DNA of 64,000 nt from Poecilobothrus nobilitatus (GCA_947095535.1 OX352772.1:170710613-170774612); one strand, 5' to 3'. Shown: positions 46,225 to 58,498, counted from the first letter of the stretch. The notes: generated from the letters alone by a model not told the origin. Numbers and translations: made by a program.

Positions 46225-46507
46225 TGTAATACACTAAAAGACTGAAAATAATCATTTTCATAGGTACGAATTAATGAAACTAAAATAAAAAGCCCTAAAG
46301 TTCCCTCACGAACTGTAAAAGTTAAAAATATTATAGTAAAACATCTTTGGTATCCTAATATTATTAAATACATAAATAATAACCCAAATAATCTTAACAC
46401 AATATATTCTAATCTAAGAAGTATTGATAATACATAGATGTTTTCGGTTTAAAACGAATACTAACACTCCATATAAAAATATAAAAATAAATAATAAATA
46501 GTTATCA
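46218..46507 (-). pseudogene. ND4L: NUMT ND4L
   Basis: Minus strand between ND4 and tRNA-Thr. An ATG lies at 46507, then a frameshift before the [10 protein letters not shown] segment. A recognisable stretch runs through [28 protein letters not shown] (a few residues before the stop). Confidence 0.85.
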
Positions 46508-46510
46508 TAA

Positions 46511-46576
46511 GTTTTAATGGTTTACAAAAAAACACTAGTCTTGTAAATCAGAAATAAAAATTATTTTTTTTAAAAC
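46511..46576 (+). tRNA. trnT: NUMT tRNA-Thr(TGT)
   Basis: GTTTTAATGGTTTACAAA, anticodon TGT in GTCTTGTAAATC, end TTTAAAAC. Confidence 0.88.
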
Positions 46577-46645
46577 TTCAAGAGAAAAGAAATTCTTTTT
46601 CATTAACTTCCAAAGTTAATATTTTAAAATAAACTACCTCTTGAA
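46577..46645 (-). tRNA. trnP: NUMT tRNA-Pro(TGG)
   Basis: Minus-strand TTCAAGAGGTAGTTTATTTTA with anticodon TGG in TAACTTTGGAAG and closing TTTTCTCTTGAA. An 11-bp piece of its end (AACCTCTTGAA) is repeated just downstream. Confidence 0.85.
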
Positions 46646-46871
46646 TTTTTTAACCTCTTGAAATCTCTCAATTATTTATAAGTTTATTTATTATTAGATC
46701 TAGATTAATTATTATACAAATAAATCATCCATTAGCTATAAGATTAATATTATTAATTCAAACATTTATACCTAGTATGTTTAGCATCAGGAATTATTTC
46801 TAAAACTTTTTGATTTTCATATATTTTTTATTTTTAGTATTTCTAGGAGGAATACTTGTTTTATTTATTTA
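46646..46871 (+). pseudogene. ND6: NUMT ND6, 5' half
   Basis: Weakly conserved membrane-protein text on the plus strand (INHPLAIRLILLIQTF, then, shifted, FLVFLGGILVLFIY) ending at TTATTTATTTA. The next bases expected in ND6 (TGTAACATCTTTAGC-like) occur at 49969 and again at 51247, so an insertion split the gene here. Confidence 0.88.
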
Positions 46872-46882
46872 CTATTGAAAGA

Positions 46883-46923
46883 GCGCACGGCGAATAAAAA
46901 AAGTTTTTTTAAATGCCGTGCGC
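46883..46923. repeat. 41-nt GC-capped hairpin at the ND6 break
   Basis: GCGCACGGC (46883-46891) is the exact complement of GCCGTGCGC (46915-46923); inside, A7 faces T7, so almost the whole segment can pair. Confidence 0.9.
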
Positions 46924-48832
46924 TTATTCTTACAATGGTTTTTTAAAGGCGCAACATTGTTCCTGTGTTTATGTATTGTTGTAATATAAAGTAAGGAATA
47001 TTTAAAATTGAATCGCAATGTATTTTGAAAGGCGCAACTTTGTTCTATTTTATTCATAATTTGTGTTCTTTTCACATAATAAAATCGTATTATCTTATTA
47101 TATGTTCTTTTCAATTTGTTTTCTCTTATTTCGAGTAGCAAAAAAAAAATTGAGTCACATGGTTACTTAGTTTGGCTCTTCTTCTTATAAAAGATAATCT
47201 TTGTTTGATTGAAAAATAAAATTAAATGTACTTATTGCGAGCGTTTGAATATATTTTGTCTGTTTTTCTTCACTATATGTAATATGAATTTCTCATTTCA
47301 CTATTAAACAATTGACTTTACATAAACATGTTGAACTTGCATATTTTAATAATTTTCTATTTAAATTAACAAATAACATTAATTTTATTAAACGATAAAT
47401 TTGGTATACATATGCAATAATAAAGTCAATTACCTATATTTAGATATGCAGTAGTGCTGTGTATATCATTATACGAATATACGTATAATTTTTTTTATGG
47501 ATATCAATATACGAATATATGATACTTTTTTTCATTCAAAAATATTTCTTTATACATATTAAAAATCTTCTATGTATAATATAATGCATTTTCGTTTTAT
47601 TGAAGGAATTCTCTTTGATCATAAAAGTAAATGTCAACCAATAGTACTTAATATTATGATATTTATGATTCTTCCCTTTTTTTATTTTTACAAAACAAAC
47701 TCATTAAAACAAATGCAACTCATTTTACAAACTCATTAAAACAAATGTCAAACAATAATCAATGTTATGAAATTTATGAATTATGATCATTCTCTTTTTT
47801 TGTTTTAAACAAAACAAAATAATAACTATGTTTTTCTCTATTTGATCTTTGAATGAAATGCATATTAAAATGCGTGTATTACGATTGCAAGCGTTTCAAT
47901 ATTTTTGCCTGATTTTCTCTTTGGTACATACAATACATATTATGTACAATATGAATTTCTCATTTCACTATTGAACAATTCATTTTGCATAAAAATAACA
48001 AACGATTTTGTTAATTCTATAATACATATGTATGTATGTACGCAGTTAAATAATGGTTAATAATTACCAAAGTCTATTGGTAATAAGTATAATTAAACCA
48101 AACCCTTCATTTACGTAAGCCTAATGCAATTTTTTACATATGTATACCAAATCAAAAAAAATCCATTAGTTAAAAGTGATGTAAAATTTTGTAGTCAAGT
48201 GGTTATTGCAATTGCAACTACTTGTAATTTGTAATAGATACATGTATGCCAAAGATAATGTAAACCATATAATATGTAGATGTGTAAATGCAATGTAAAT
48301 GAAAAAAAAAAACCCAAATTTCAATTTTTCTTGAATGTGTAATATGTATACTCAACTGCATCCTTAGGTAGATATTTATTTATATACGGTGACAGTGCAT
48401 AACTGCATACTTGTGTAGATATTTATTTATGCAATATGCACGGTTGAGTGTGTATACTTGTTTAGATAACTAATTTATATACGGTTGAGTGTGTAAAACT
48501 GTGTAGGTTTAAGGAAAATAAGTTTTTCTTAAGTTTTGTAAACAAATATGACGTATATTATGTATGTATATATTGTGTACAAAATATAATATCTTTAGAA
48601 AGAAATATTAAGTAATTTTATGGGTATATATTGTGGTTTGGTATTTTGTGCATATTTATCTTCAGAAAGAAGTATTGTGTATGTGTATTTTGTGTATACT
48701 ATTTTATTTTTTGTATGAATACAAATGTATGTACCTATATTAAATCGAAATAGCTCGCCGAACTCATCGTCTATTTTCTTTTTGTTAAAATATTTCGAAG
48801 TACATAAAAAAGAAAAACATAAAATAATCAAA

Positions 48833-49440
48833 CCCTGAAAATAATCCTTTCTATACCCTGCTCATTAAGAATGGGGTATATTAACTTTGGTATGGTGTTT
48901 GCAACCACCAAAAGGAAGCGAGTTAGATATGGACATGTATAATATTCTGAAACAGGATCACCGTCGGGTCGATTTAGCGATATCCGTCCGTCCGTTCGCC
49001 CGTTAACTGAAAAACTTGTAAAGCTATCTTGATGAAATTTATATAGTAGGTTACTAATTACGAAAGGAAGGCTAAGGTCGAATCTGTACAAAATCGGTCC
49101 ATGGCTTAGGGTACCTCCCATACAACTCCCAAAACCGAACAAGCAAATCTTCGAAATTAATAAAGATAGAAACTGCAAATTTGATACGAGGGTGTTGTTT
49201 CCTGGATCTCTGATTTGCCTAAAATTTCAGATAAATTGGAATGGTTGTTTGGGTATCTCCCACACAACTCCCAAGACGGAACAAGCATGTCTTCGAAATT
49301 AATAGATATAAAAACTTGAAATTTGATATAAGAGTATTCTACCCTGTTCTGAATGTGTCTAAAATTTGGGATGAATTGGGGAGGTAGTCCGGGTGCCTTC
49401 ACACTTTTCCGAAGACCTAACAAGCATATCTACGAGTTTA
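48833..49440 (-). repeat. TCCGTCC-type dispersed repeat fragment in E1
   Basis: Contains ATACCCTGCTCATTAAGAA at one edge, the CCGTCCGTCCGTTC core and three diverged internal repeats of about 110 bp, each with ACAACTCCCAAAACCGAAC or a similar block. Such sequences are dispersed repeats in fly genomes. Related in style, but not closely in sequence, to 6016-7642. Confidence 0.65.
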
Positions 49441-49921
49441 TTAAAGATAGAAATCTGAAATTTTGTACAAAGGTTGTAAAAGCATTTATTTTTTTAGCTT
49501 ATATTAAATAACTAACTAAAATAACTTATGGATTTTTAATTTAATTTGAAGTTTTTAGGTGTTGCATCGACTTACTGTTACATTTACTTGTTTTAAAAAA
49601 AATTGTATACAAACATTTGTATGCGAGTGGACATCTTCTAGTATATACATATATAATATTATCTTTGGACGTACATATATAAATATGGACTTTGGTTTTA
49701 ACATTCTAAGAGATTGCATTTAACAAATAAATATATGTAAATAGAGTTAGAATCTAAAGAGTAAGGTTAATGGTTATATTACGATTGTTTTTATTTTTTT
49801 TTTGTACAAAACAAAATAATTATTTGAATTTAATTATATTTAGACATCTAGTAGTAATAGTATATTAATAATATACTGAATATATTATTAATATACTCTT
49901 AAATAGTAGCAGCATAGTAGA

Positions 49922-50257
49922 GAATAGTAGCAACAGGAGATTGTCTTTTATTATATTAAAGATAAAGATGTTACATCTTTAGCATCAAATGAAATATTTT
50001 TGCTTTCTATAAAACTCTTTTTTTAACAATTTTGATAATTATATTATCTATATTATTAATAATTATTGTAGATATAAATATTTTAACCCCCATTATAGAA
50101 ATATCTAATACAAATTCATTAATTAAAGAAAATTCTATTATATTTAATAAAATTTATAATTATCCAATAAATTTAATAACATTAGTATTAATTAATTATT
50201 TATTAATTGCTATTGTAAAAATTACAAATGTATTTTATGGACCTTTGCGACAAATAA
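49922..50257 (+). pseudogene. ND6: NUMT ND6, 3' half, copy 1
   Basis: About 46 bp of E-element end, then ND6 from TGTTACATCTTTAGCATC (49969) to near the stop. Largely matches 51200-51539. Homology to mitochondrial DNA ends at GACAAATAA; CytB does not follow here. Confidence 0.88.
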
Positions 50258-51199
50258 CACGGTATGTATGTATATGCGATACTTTTTTCATTCAAAAAAT
50301 ATTTCTAATAAGAATTTTCTAAAAGATTATAATAATAATGCATTGTCGCTTTATTGCAGGAATTGTTTTTCCTCATAAAAACAATTGCAATTGTTTTTGC
50401 TCATAAAACCATCTATCATTTTTCTTGGTATTATGAAGTATTACAAAACGATATACGATAAACTTAAATGTAAAGAAAAAGCTTTTTTAAGTATGACATA
50501 AAATAACATGAAAATCATTCGGAAATTTCAAAAGTTAATTTTATTTCAAATTTATTTGAAAGGTTTAGACAGTTTTGTTTTTAAAAAAATTATAAAATGC
50601 TATCTGCTGAATTTTTTTTATTATTTTTCAAATAATTTTACGTTTCTTTACTTTTTTTTTAAATACTTACATTTTTCTAATAAAAAAATTTTTAAATCAT
50701 TACCTATCGTAAGTAAATTCCTAATTGATAAAAAAACACCAAAAAAACGATACCTTTTGACATCTGTGATAGTAAATTTTAAAAAACTCATACAAACTTA
50801 AAAACTTTTTTGATAAACGCTAAAGCTTTCGTTTTAAATACATTAAACGATAAGTAATGACATACGTAATAGATATAGAGAATTTTTATTGCTAACTATC
50901 GTATATCGGAAAAATGTTGACAATTGTAATAAATATGAATATTACAATATCGTATGTAAATGTACATTACTACGCATATATAAATTATAATTATTAGTTG
51001 GTATTGGTTGGTACATATGTAGTAGAATTAAAATAAAGAGTAAAGAGTATCGTTTAAGACGAAAACCATTTCTTTTAATATTTGTTTGTCTCTTTTCTTG
51101 TTAGTATTAGTACTAAAGTAAGAAATATATTGTGTATTTTGTTAGTATTAGCTAAAAAATATTGTGATTTTGTGCTTTAAAATTTAAAAAAGAGCACGC
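50258..51199. other. Insertion E2 between ND6 copies
   Basis: Starts CACGGTATGTATG and soon matches E1 in part (CGATACTTTTTTCATTCAAAAA at 50278 against GATACTTTTTTTCATTCAAAAA near 47522). Contains a perfect 22-bp palindrome at about 50378-50399. The 97-residue frame at 50508-50801 is Lys/Phe-rich and unrecognised; it is probably chance in A/T-rich DNA. Ends AAGAGCACGCGAATAGTAGC. Confidence 0.55.
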
Positions 51200-51543
51200 G
51201 AATAGTAGCAGCAGGAGATTGTCTTTTATTATATTAAAGATAAAGATGTTACATCTTTAGCAACAAATGAAATATTTTTGCTTTCTATAAAACTCTTTTT
51301 TTAACAATTTTAATAATTATATTATCTATATTATTAATAATTATTGTAGATATAAATATTTTAACCCCCATAAATATCTAATACAAATTCATTAATTAAA
51401 GAAAATTCTATTATATTTAATAAAATTTATAATTATCCAACAAATTTAATAACATTAGTATTAATTAATTATTTATTAATTTCATTAATTGCTATTGTAA
51501 AAATTACAAATGTATTTTATGGACCTTTGCGACAAATAAACTA
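51200..51543 (+). pseudogene. ND6: NUMT ND6, 3' half, copy 2
   Basis: Second copy, with the same 46-bp non-mitochondrial lead-in. Differs from copy 1 by small indels (loss of TTATAG near 51370, gain of TTTCATTAA near 51480). It runs directly into CytB, so it occupies the original position. Confidence 0.88.
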
Positions 51544-52690
51544 ATAAATAAACCTTTACGATTAGAACACCCCCTACTAAAAATTGCTAATAATGCATTA
51601 GTTGACTTACCCGCCCCTGTTAATATTTCAGCGTGATGAAATTTTGGATCATTACTAGGATTATATCTAGTAACTCAAATTTTAACAGGCTTATTTTTAG
51701 CAATACACTATACAGCTGATATTAGAATATTATTTAATAGTGTTACACATATTTGCCGAGATGTGACAAATATGTGTAACACATTATGGATAATTATTAA
51801 GTACATTACACGTAAATGGTGCATAATTTTTTTTTATTTGTATTAATCTTCATGTTGGTCGTGGAATTTATTATGGATCTTACTTATTTATTTCCACATG
51901 ATTTGCAGGAGTAATTTTATTATTTTTAGTTATAGGAACAACATTTATATGGTATGTATTACCCTTAGGCCAAATATATTTTTGAGGAGCTACTGTAATT
52001 ACAAATTTATTATCTGCCATCCCTTATTACAATACTAGTTCAATAGGTATGAGGAGGATTTGCTGTAGATAATACAACTCTTACTTGATTTTTTACATTT
52101 CATTTTATTTTACCCTTTATTGTAGCAACTATAACAATAATTCATTTATCATTTCTTCATCAAACAGACTCAAATAGGTATTAATTCTAATAGAGACAAA
52201 ATTTCTTTTCACCCCTATTTTTCATTTAAGGATATTGTAGGATTTATTATCATAACTATAGCCCTTACTATTTATATAGTGGTATATTTATAGTATAGTA
52301 TAGTATAGTATAGTATAAATATAATATATACTAGTATATATAGTATAGTATACTATAAATATACTATATACTAGTATATAGTATAGTATAGTGTAGTATA
52401 GTATACTATTTATATAGTAGTATATTTATAGTATAGTATAGTATATTTATATAGCCCTTTACTATTTATATAGGCTATAATTATAGCCTATTAACTTTAA
52501 TTAATCCTTATTTATTAGGGGATCCCGATAATTTTTTTCCAGCTAATCCTTTAGTAACACTGGTTCAAATTCAACCAGAATGATATTTTTTATTTGCATA
52601 TGAAATTTTACGATCTATTCCTAATAAATTAGGAGGAGTAATTGCCCTTGTATTATCAATTGCTTTTTTATTTATTTTACCCTTTACTCT
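51544..52690 (+). pseudogene. CYTB: NUMT CytB, 3' truncated and rearranged
   Basis: ATAAATAAACCTTTACGA start, then cytochrome b text: GCGTGATGAAATTTTGGATC, GCAATACACTATACAGC, TTTTGAGGAGCTAC and GGGGATCCCGATAATTTT. A 16-bp snap-back inversion (51740-51782) and deletions near 52040 and 52175 damage it. A TATAG-rich microsatellite (52275-52455) splits it, and the C-terminal region is missing where LINE C begins. Cytochrome b is the core of complex III; this copy is dead. Confidence 0.92.
52275..52455. repeat. (TATAG)n-type microsatellite inside CytB
   Basis: Repeats of TATAG/ACTATA with TATATACTAGTATATA variants, inserted between ACTATTTATATAG and the continuation CCTATTAACTTTAATTAATCC. Confidence 0.9.
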
Positions 52691-52765
52691 AACTATTGGC
52701 AGGCATATTGTGAACCTTGTTACCCTTTACTTTGATTTCAAATTGGCAGGCATATTGTGAACAAA
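52677..52765. repeat. Imperfect tandem duplication at the CytB/LINE C junction
   Basis: TACCCTTTACT and TTGGCAGGCATATTGTGAAC each occur twice (52677/52720 and 52696/52742), so the CytB end and LINE C 3' end are duplicated together as a unit of about 45 bp. Confidence 0.75.
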
Positions 52766-54140
52766 GTTGTTGATATTCACCTTAAATCTTTGCACGTTGT
52801 TAATGTAATCATCACCAATTCTGGGGAACACATGAGGCGGAAGATAGTTCCACATTCGCGATGTTCGTACTACAAACGAATTTCCATAAACCGAATTACA
52901 CCATCTGGAAATTGAACTACATAAGGATGGGTAGCAAAGTCTCCTTGTTTTTCTTTGGAATGCTTTGAGAGGAGGCATCAAACTATAACCCTATAAGGTA
53001 CCTATAAAACAGGGTAAGTGTTCCTGATAGGCGCTGTAGACCGAGTGGAGAGAACGTAGAGGTGACATTGGGATCTTTTATTAGACGAATTGCTCCGTTT
53101 TGAAGGCTCCAAATATGTGCATTGTACTCCATCTTTGACCTTATATATGTTTTATAGATATTTAAAAGATCAGAAAATGAAAAGAAGACTTTACAACTAC
53201 ACAGGAAATCCATACACCTAGATGCATCTTTAGCTATACCAAAAATATGATTGGACCAACTTAATTTTTGATTTAGCTCCATGCCCAAGATGTTGAGCTC
53301 ACCCGCATGTTGCAAAACTACCCCTTGAAAAGTTAAAGTTGGGATTGAAGTATACCTTTTCCGAGACCCTAAACAGCACTGAGTTTTCTTAGAGTTAAAA
53401 TTGCTAAATGCAAAGCAATGGACCTCGGTGGTGTATTTGTAAAATGGATTGACTCTGTTGATTTTGCCCCAATTAGAAATTTTGTTCAAGTCGAGATTTA
53501 GCTCAAACGAAGCAAAATATTTACTGGCGTTGTCTTCATAAGAAGCAACGTGCGTGCTGTCATCTTCAAAACTATGGATTGGAATGGAGGTTATACTTAA
53601 AAGATCTTTTCTAAATATTAGGAGAGTGTCGGAAAGACAACAGATCCTTGTGGGATACCAGCCTTAATTTTAAATTGGTCTGAAGATTAACCATCGACCA
53701 GGACACAAATAGAACGATTCGAAAGAAAATCTCCAATCCATTTTACAAATACACCACCAAGGCCCATTGCTTTGCATTTAGCAATTAAAGCATCATGTCA
53801 AACTCGGTCAAAAGCTTTAGAAATATCCAAAGCGACAACATCGGACTCCTTCGAATGGTGGAGGCTGATGTTGAGCCTTTCACAGAGGCATGTCATGAGA
53901 TCACCTGTTAAACGATGGGTTCGGAACCCATATTGACGATCATGAATTAATCCTTTGTTATGTAGATATTTCAGAAGCTTTCTATTTATTAGATTTTCCA
54001 TTATTTTGGAAATGACCGAAGTGATAGAAATAGGGCGGTTGTTTGAGGGATCGCTTTTTTCTCCGTTTTTGGAGATGGAATGTATGTGCGCTGTCTTCCA
54101 CTGGATAGGATACCTACCCGAAGGTAAGGAAATTTTGACG
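52691..54140 (-). pseudogene. LINE C reverse transcriptase (minus strand), fragmentary
   Basis: In order on the minus strand: an RT start with TAHIHSISKNGEKSDPSN and KIMENLINRKLLKYL (about 54110-53960), then GLIHDRQYGFR, motif A VVALDISKAFDRV near 53800. A damaged stretch follows with no intact catalytic YxDD seen. 53489-52983 holds LGSRKRYTSIPTLTFQG, GMELNQKLSWSNHI and YIRSKMEYNAHIWS. 52981-52727 is the C-terminus (RTSRMWNYLPPHVFP). This is the usual layout of Jockey/CR1-like ORF2. Several stops. The 3' end abuts the truncated CytB. Confidence 0.8.
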
Positions 54141-56772
54141 TATTTGCATTAACTGAAACTTGGCTAAATTCTTCTATCAACAATCTTGAGGTTTTCGATT
54201 GCTCATATTCTGTTTTTAGAAAAGATAGATATGCTGAACCTAATGTATCTAATAGTTACATTCCTAAAGGGGGAGGTGTATTGATTGCCGTCAAAAACTC
54301 TTTTAATGCAAATGAAATTCCTATTTCTAACGCAGACGGTCTTGAAATAATAGGTGTGAATATAAAATTTTCAAACAAAAATGTAAATATTGTTAACATA
54401 TACATTCCACCTTCTTCGAATTTAAATATTTATATTACTCTTTTAAATGTAATAGATTTGATTTGCTGTAATTCACGTCCTAATGATGAGTTAATTTTAT
54501 GTGGAGATTTTAATCTCCCTCATATAACATGGATTAATTATGACGAAGAATCTTTTTTGATTCCGGATTTTTCGGTGAGTGAAACTGATCCGCAATTTAT
54601 TGATGGATTAAATACCAACAATTTGCAACAGGTTTCCCACCATCGTAATTTTAAAGATAAGCAATTGGATTTAATATTTACCTCTGATTGGTATAATATC
54701 ACTTTCTGTGACTCGGTGTTATCGCTTGTTGCGTTAGACCCTTATCACCCTTCAATAAGTTTTACCTATTGTTTAACTAATTCTGTAAATCTTGAAGCAG
54801 CATATTCTTATAGTTTTAATTTCAATAAAACCAACTTTCCCGGACTAATAAATTTCTTAAATACCTATGACTTCACTTTTTTATTTAATAATATAGACCT
54901 AAATCAAATTACAATTAGGTTTTATGAAATTATGTTCTATGTTTACTATGTTTTACTCAATTCGTTCCTATTTAAAAAAAAGATCTTCCCAATCTAGCCC
55001 AGCATGGTTCACAAAGGAGCTTAGATCTCTCAGAAATAAAAAAAACAAAGCCTGGCGTAAATATCTCAAATCAAAAGATATTAATGACTATAACAATTTT
55101 GTCATATTTTTTGATAATTTTAAAACGTCATTCGATATTCTTTACAATAATTATATTAACCAAATAGCAAGTAAACTAAAATCTGATCCGAAAAACTTTT
55201 GGAAATTCATAAATTCTAAACGAAATTGTGATGATTACTCTACATTTATGAAATTAAATTCTCTTTCAAGTAATGATCCTTTAGTTATTTCGAAGTATTT
55301 TCGTGAGTTTTTCAGCACTTCATATAGTGATTCTTCCTTTTCGCCGAATAAAAATTAATTCTCCTTTATGGACAGATGTCAAAGAACGTCTCTTAATGTC
55401 ATAAATATAAATGAAAAAATAGTTTCCAAATATCTAAATAAACTCGGTGATTATACTTTTCCCGGCTCTGATGGTATACCGGAAATAATTCTGAGCAAGT
55501 GTTCTAACATTCTCTCTTCGCCTTTAACATTACTCTTCAAAAATTCATTAAATTCCGGACTTTTTCCTCGTTTTTGGAAAATGTCTTATATCAGACCAAT
55601 TCAAAAAAAGAATGCTAAAAATAAAATTACTAACTATCGTCCCATAGCCAAATTATCTTCTATTCCAAAATTATTTGAACTAATTATAACGGATTCATTT
55701 TATAATCACTGTTCTAATCTTTTAATTGATAACCAACATGGTTTTGTAAAACAAAAATCTACTGTGACAAACCTAGTTGAAACAATATCCCTCCTCCTCA
55801 ATAACATGGAAGAAGGTTTTCAAACAGATGTTGTTTATACTGATTTTAGTAAAGCATTTGATCTATTGCCACATAGTATTATATTACTAAAACTAAAAAA
55901 ATATAGCTCCCCAGAGTTTTTCCTAAAGTGGATATATTCTTATTTGTGTGATTGCTCTTATAGTGTTATATTCAAAAATATGATTTCAGAACCATTCGTG
56001 GCAAATTCCGGTGTTCCACAAGGTAGCCACCTTGGTCCTTTACTTTTTGTTTTATCTGTAAATGATGTTGCTTCTATCATTTCTAATTGTGAGCTTCAAG
56101 TTTACGCTGATGATATGAAAATCTTTAAAAAGATTACATCTAATAAGGGCGCCGTTCTTATGCAGAATGACCTTCAAAACTTTAACAATTGGTGCGTTAA
56201 TAATTGTCTACTACTTAATGTAAATAAATGCGCATTGTTATCTTATACACGTCGTTCTAGTCCTATTTATTTCAACTATAACTTAGGTGGTATTAGTTTA
56301 CCTAAAGTTACTTCAATAAAAGACTTAGGTGTGTATTTTGATTGCCAACTTAGCTTTAAAATTCATTCTAATAATATTATTAATAAAGCTAATTCATTAT
56401 TGAGGTTTCTTAAATGTTCTTCTAAGGAATTTTCAGATCCATATGTTTTTAAATCGTTGTACACTTGTCTTGTAAGACCGAACCTGGAATATGTTAGTCA
56501 GGTTTGGTCTCCATTTTACATGGTACACATTGATACGATCGAGGCAGTACAGAAAAACTTTCTTAGATTTGCCTTACGCCACTTGCCATGGTCAAATCCT
56601 ATTATTTTGCCACCATATAAACAAAGGCTAAAGTTAATTGATTTGTGTACTTTAAGTTTTAGACGTGAGGTTTCTGATGTTATTTTCATTACAAAGATTG
56701 TCAAGGGTTATGTTAAATCTACTTTAATTTCTAGTAAAACGAGGAAGAATACAGTTGCCTTTGTCAACTCTT
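54141..56772 (+). pseudogene. LINE D ORF2: endonuclease and reverse transcriptase (main part)
   Basis: Begins within the endonuclease at ALTETWLNSSI, with GGGVLIAVKNSF, NIYIPPSSN and LCGDFNLPHITW, and ends DPYHPSI (the usual SDH position is altered). After a frameshift at about 54950, the linker (WFTKELRSLRNKKNKAWRKYL) runs to 55358. 55368-56774 is an almost intact RT: GSDGIPEI, NYRPIAKLSSIPKLFE, QHGFVKQKSTVTNL, motif A YTDFSKAFDLLPH, VPQGSHLGPLLF and an intact YADD, then the thumb. It is the best-preserved RT in the window; only two breaks (54950, 55358) separate its parts before the 3' interruption. Confidence 0.85.
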
Positions 56773-58312
56773 AGATACCCGTACGAACCGTTAGTATGTT
56801 CACAGCCTGTCACTCTGCTTACAATATTATTTTTTTAATATTTTAGTATTTTAAAATAATTTGAGTGAATTTTATAATTTCTAGAACTATGGGTTGTAGA
56901 TATATTCAAACTATATGTTTATACATTCTTCTAAAGCAAATTCTAACCTTCCACATGACGATTATCAATCCAAAACTTTTTCAAATATTCTATAGTACCA
57001 TTTAATACTAAGCGGTAAACGTTTATTAAATTTACTAAGTACAAAATAATAAATATAATTTTGTGCGAATTATATTATTATATTATATTATATTTAAATA
57101 TTCCATTGACAGAATAATTTCTTATAAGTACAATAAAATACATATATGTATGTAAATAGGGCGCTATATAATATACATATATACTCTTATCATTTATTCA
57201 CTAGTGACATATACGATATGTAAATAAACATGATATTATATAAGTATGTATATATAATATCAATATCATATAAATAATAATAAAAATTCTTCAAGTAACC
57301 GTTATGTTGTTTATTTATTTACATTTTTTGTACTACGCATTATATCCTCAACAATTTCAAATTATCGAGTAAAACAAAATGCAAAAAATTAGTTAAAGAA
57401 ATTTGTTAGAAAATTTGAAAAACTCAAGTAACTCTTTCGTCAATTATTAATTATTAGTTATTTACAGAAATAAGAGTATAATATTGAAGCTTTAATTTTT
57501 GTGTATTACTTCAAAAAAATGTTAACAGGTGTTCAAGTTACAGGTGTTTAAAAATAGGAAATTTTCAGTTTTTGACCCCTTACAGCTCCTAAACGGGGGG
57601 TGATACAAAAAAAAATTCTGAAATGACTAATACTTATTTTCAAAGATCTAACTTCTGTCAAAATTTCAAGTTTCCAACTTAAACCGTTTAGAAGATAGAA
57701 GGGTTAAAGTATTTTGCAAAATTTGAGTTTCGCATATCGGTAAATTAAGACACCGTATGCCACAAATATATATTTATTGTATATATACTTTTAAAGCTAA
57801 TGAAAGTAGTAATCGTTTAGCGTTTTCAAAATGAAGATATACCTTATACAACTTTTGCTATAACAATTTAAATATAGAGCTTTTTTGAGCCTTTGGGGAG
57901 CTGTAGCTCCGTAACGGGTGGGGCTACAAAACAAAGTATTAAAAATAAAATTAATATTTTTATGAGATCTATCAGCAGTTAAAATTTCATAGCTCTATTT
58001 CAAAAAAAATTTCGGGATCTAAAAGTTAGGTGTTTGAGAGCTACCCTAAGGCTTGGTCCAAACTCAACCAAAAAAAATAGGGAACCTACAAGTTACTCCC
58101 AGAATATTTTGTGTAAATTTCAAGATTCTAGTTTTCTTAGTTTTTGAGTTAGCGTGCTGACGGACGGACGGACGGACATGGCTCAAAAGTCTTAGAATTT
58201 TTTTCTGATCCGATCCATACCTTTGAAGGTATATCTAGCTCGCTTATTTCGAGGTGTTACAAACGGAGGAGTAATTTTATTATACCCGATCCTATCGTAC
58301 GGGTATAATTAA
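56773..58312 (+). mobile_element. 1.54-kb TCCGTCC-type repeat, copy 2, inside LINE D ORF2
   Basis: Bounded by short inverted ends ATACCCGTACGA (56773) and TCGTACGGGTAT (58301-58312). It is non-coding, with GACGGACGGACGGAC near 58162. Inverted partner of 6016-7605. LINE D coding sequence continues immediately after it, so it is an insertion, likely a non-autonomous DNA element with short TIRs. No autonomous partner is visible. Confidence 0.7.
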
Positions 58313-58498
58313 TATTAGAAATCTTCAACGCCTTCGCTCTTGCAATTTGTTTAAAACCTATAATCATAGGACTAATTATGGCAAATTTGCACCTATTAAT
58401 AGGATACTTATTATATGTAACAAACATAAATTTAACATTGACTTTACACTTTCAAAACATCCCCAAAAACAAAAATTATACAATCGCTATTAATATTA
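58313..58498 (+). pseudogene. LINE D ORF2 C-terminus after the insertion
   Basis: Continues with RNLQRLRSCNLFKTYNHRTNYGKFAPINRIL and FNIDFTLSKHPQKQ, then a stop. RTNYG...P+NR..N is the typical C-terminal motif of this LINE group, confirming that the repeat interrupted one ORF. Confidence 0.75.

Larger units (their letters stand above)
46872..49968. other. Insertion E1 in ND6, 3.1 kb, non-coding, origin unknown
   Basis: Opens with a GC-rich hairpin (46883-46923) and contains internal direct repeats: about 47225-47330 with 47880-47990, and about 47627-47710 with 47745-47830. AGATATTTATTTAT and GGTTGAGTGTGTA elements recur at 48365-48500, and a TCCGTCC-type segment lies at 48833-49440. Short open frames on the minus strand (46872-47141, 48595-49423) show no family resemblance. 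The right end, GAATAGTAGCAACAGGAG (from 49922), is shared with E2. It may be a composite of degraded non-autonomous elements. Confidence 0.6.

Noticed and set aside
50508..50801. 97-residue Lys/Phe-rich protein in E2
   Set aside because: Low-complexity A/T-rich DNA, no recognisable domain, no counterpart in E1; treated as chance.
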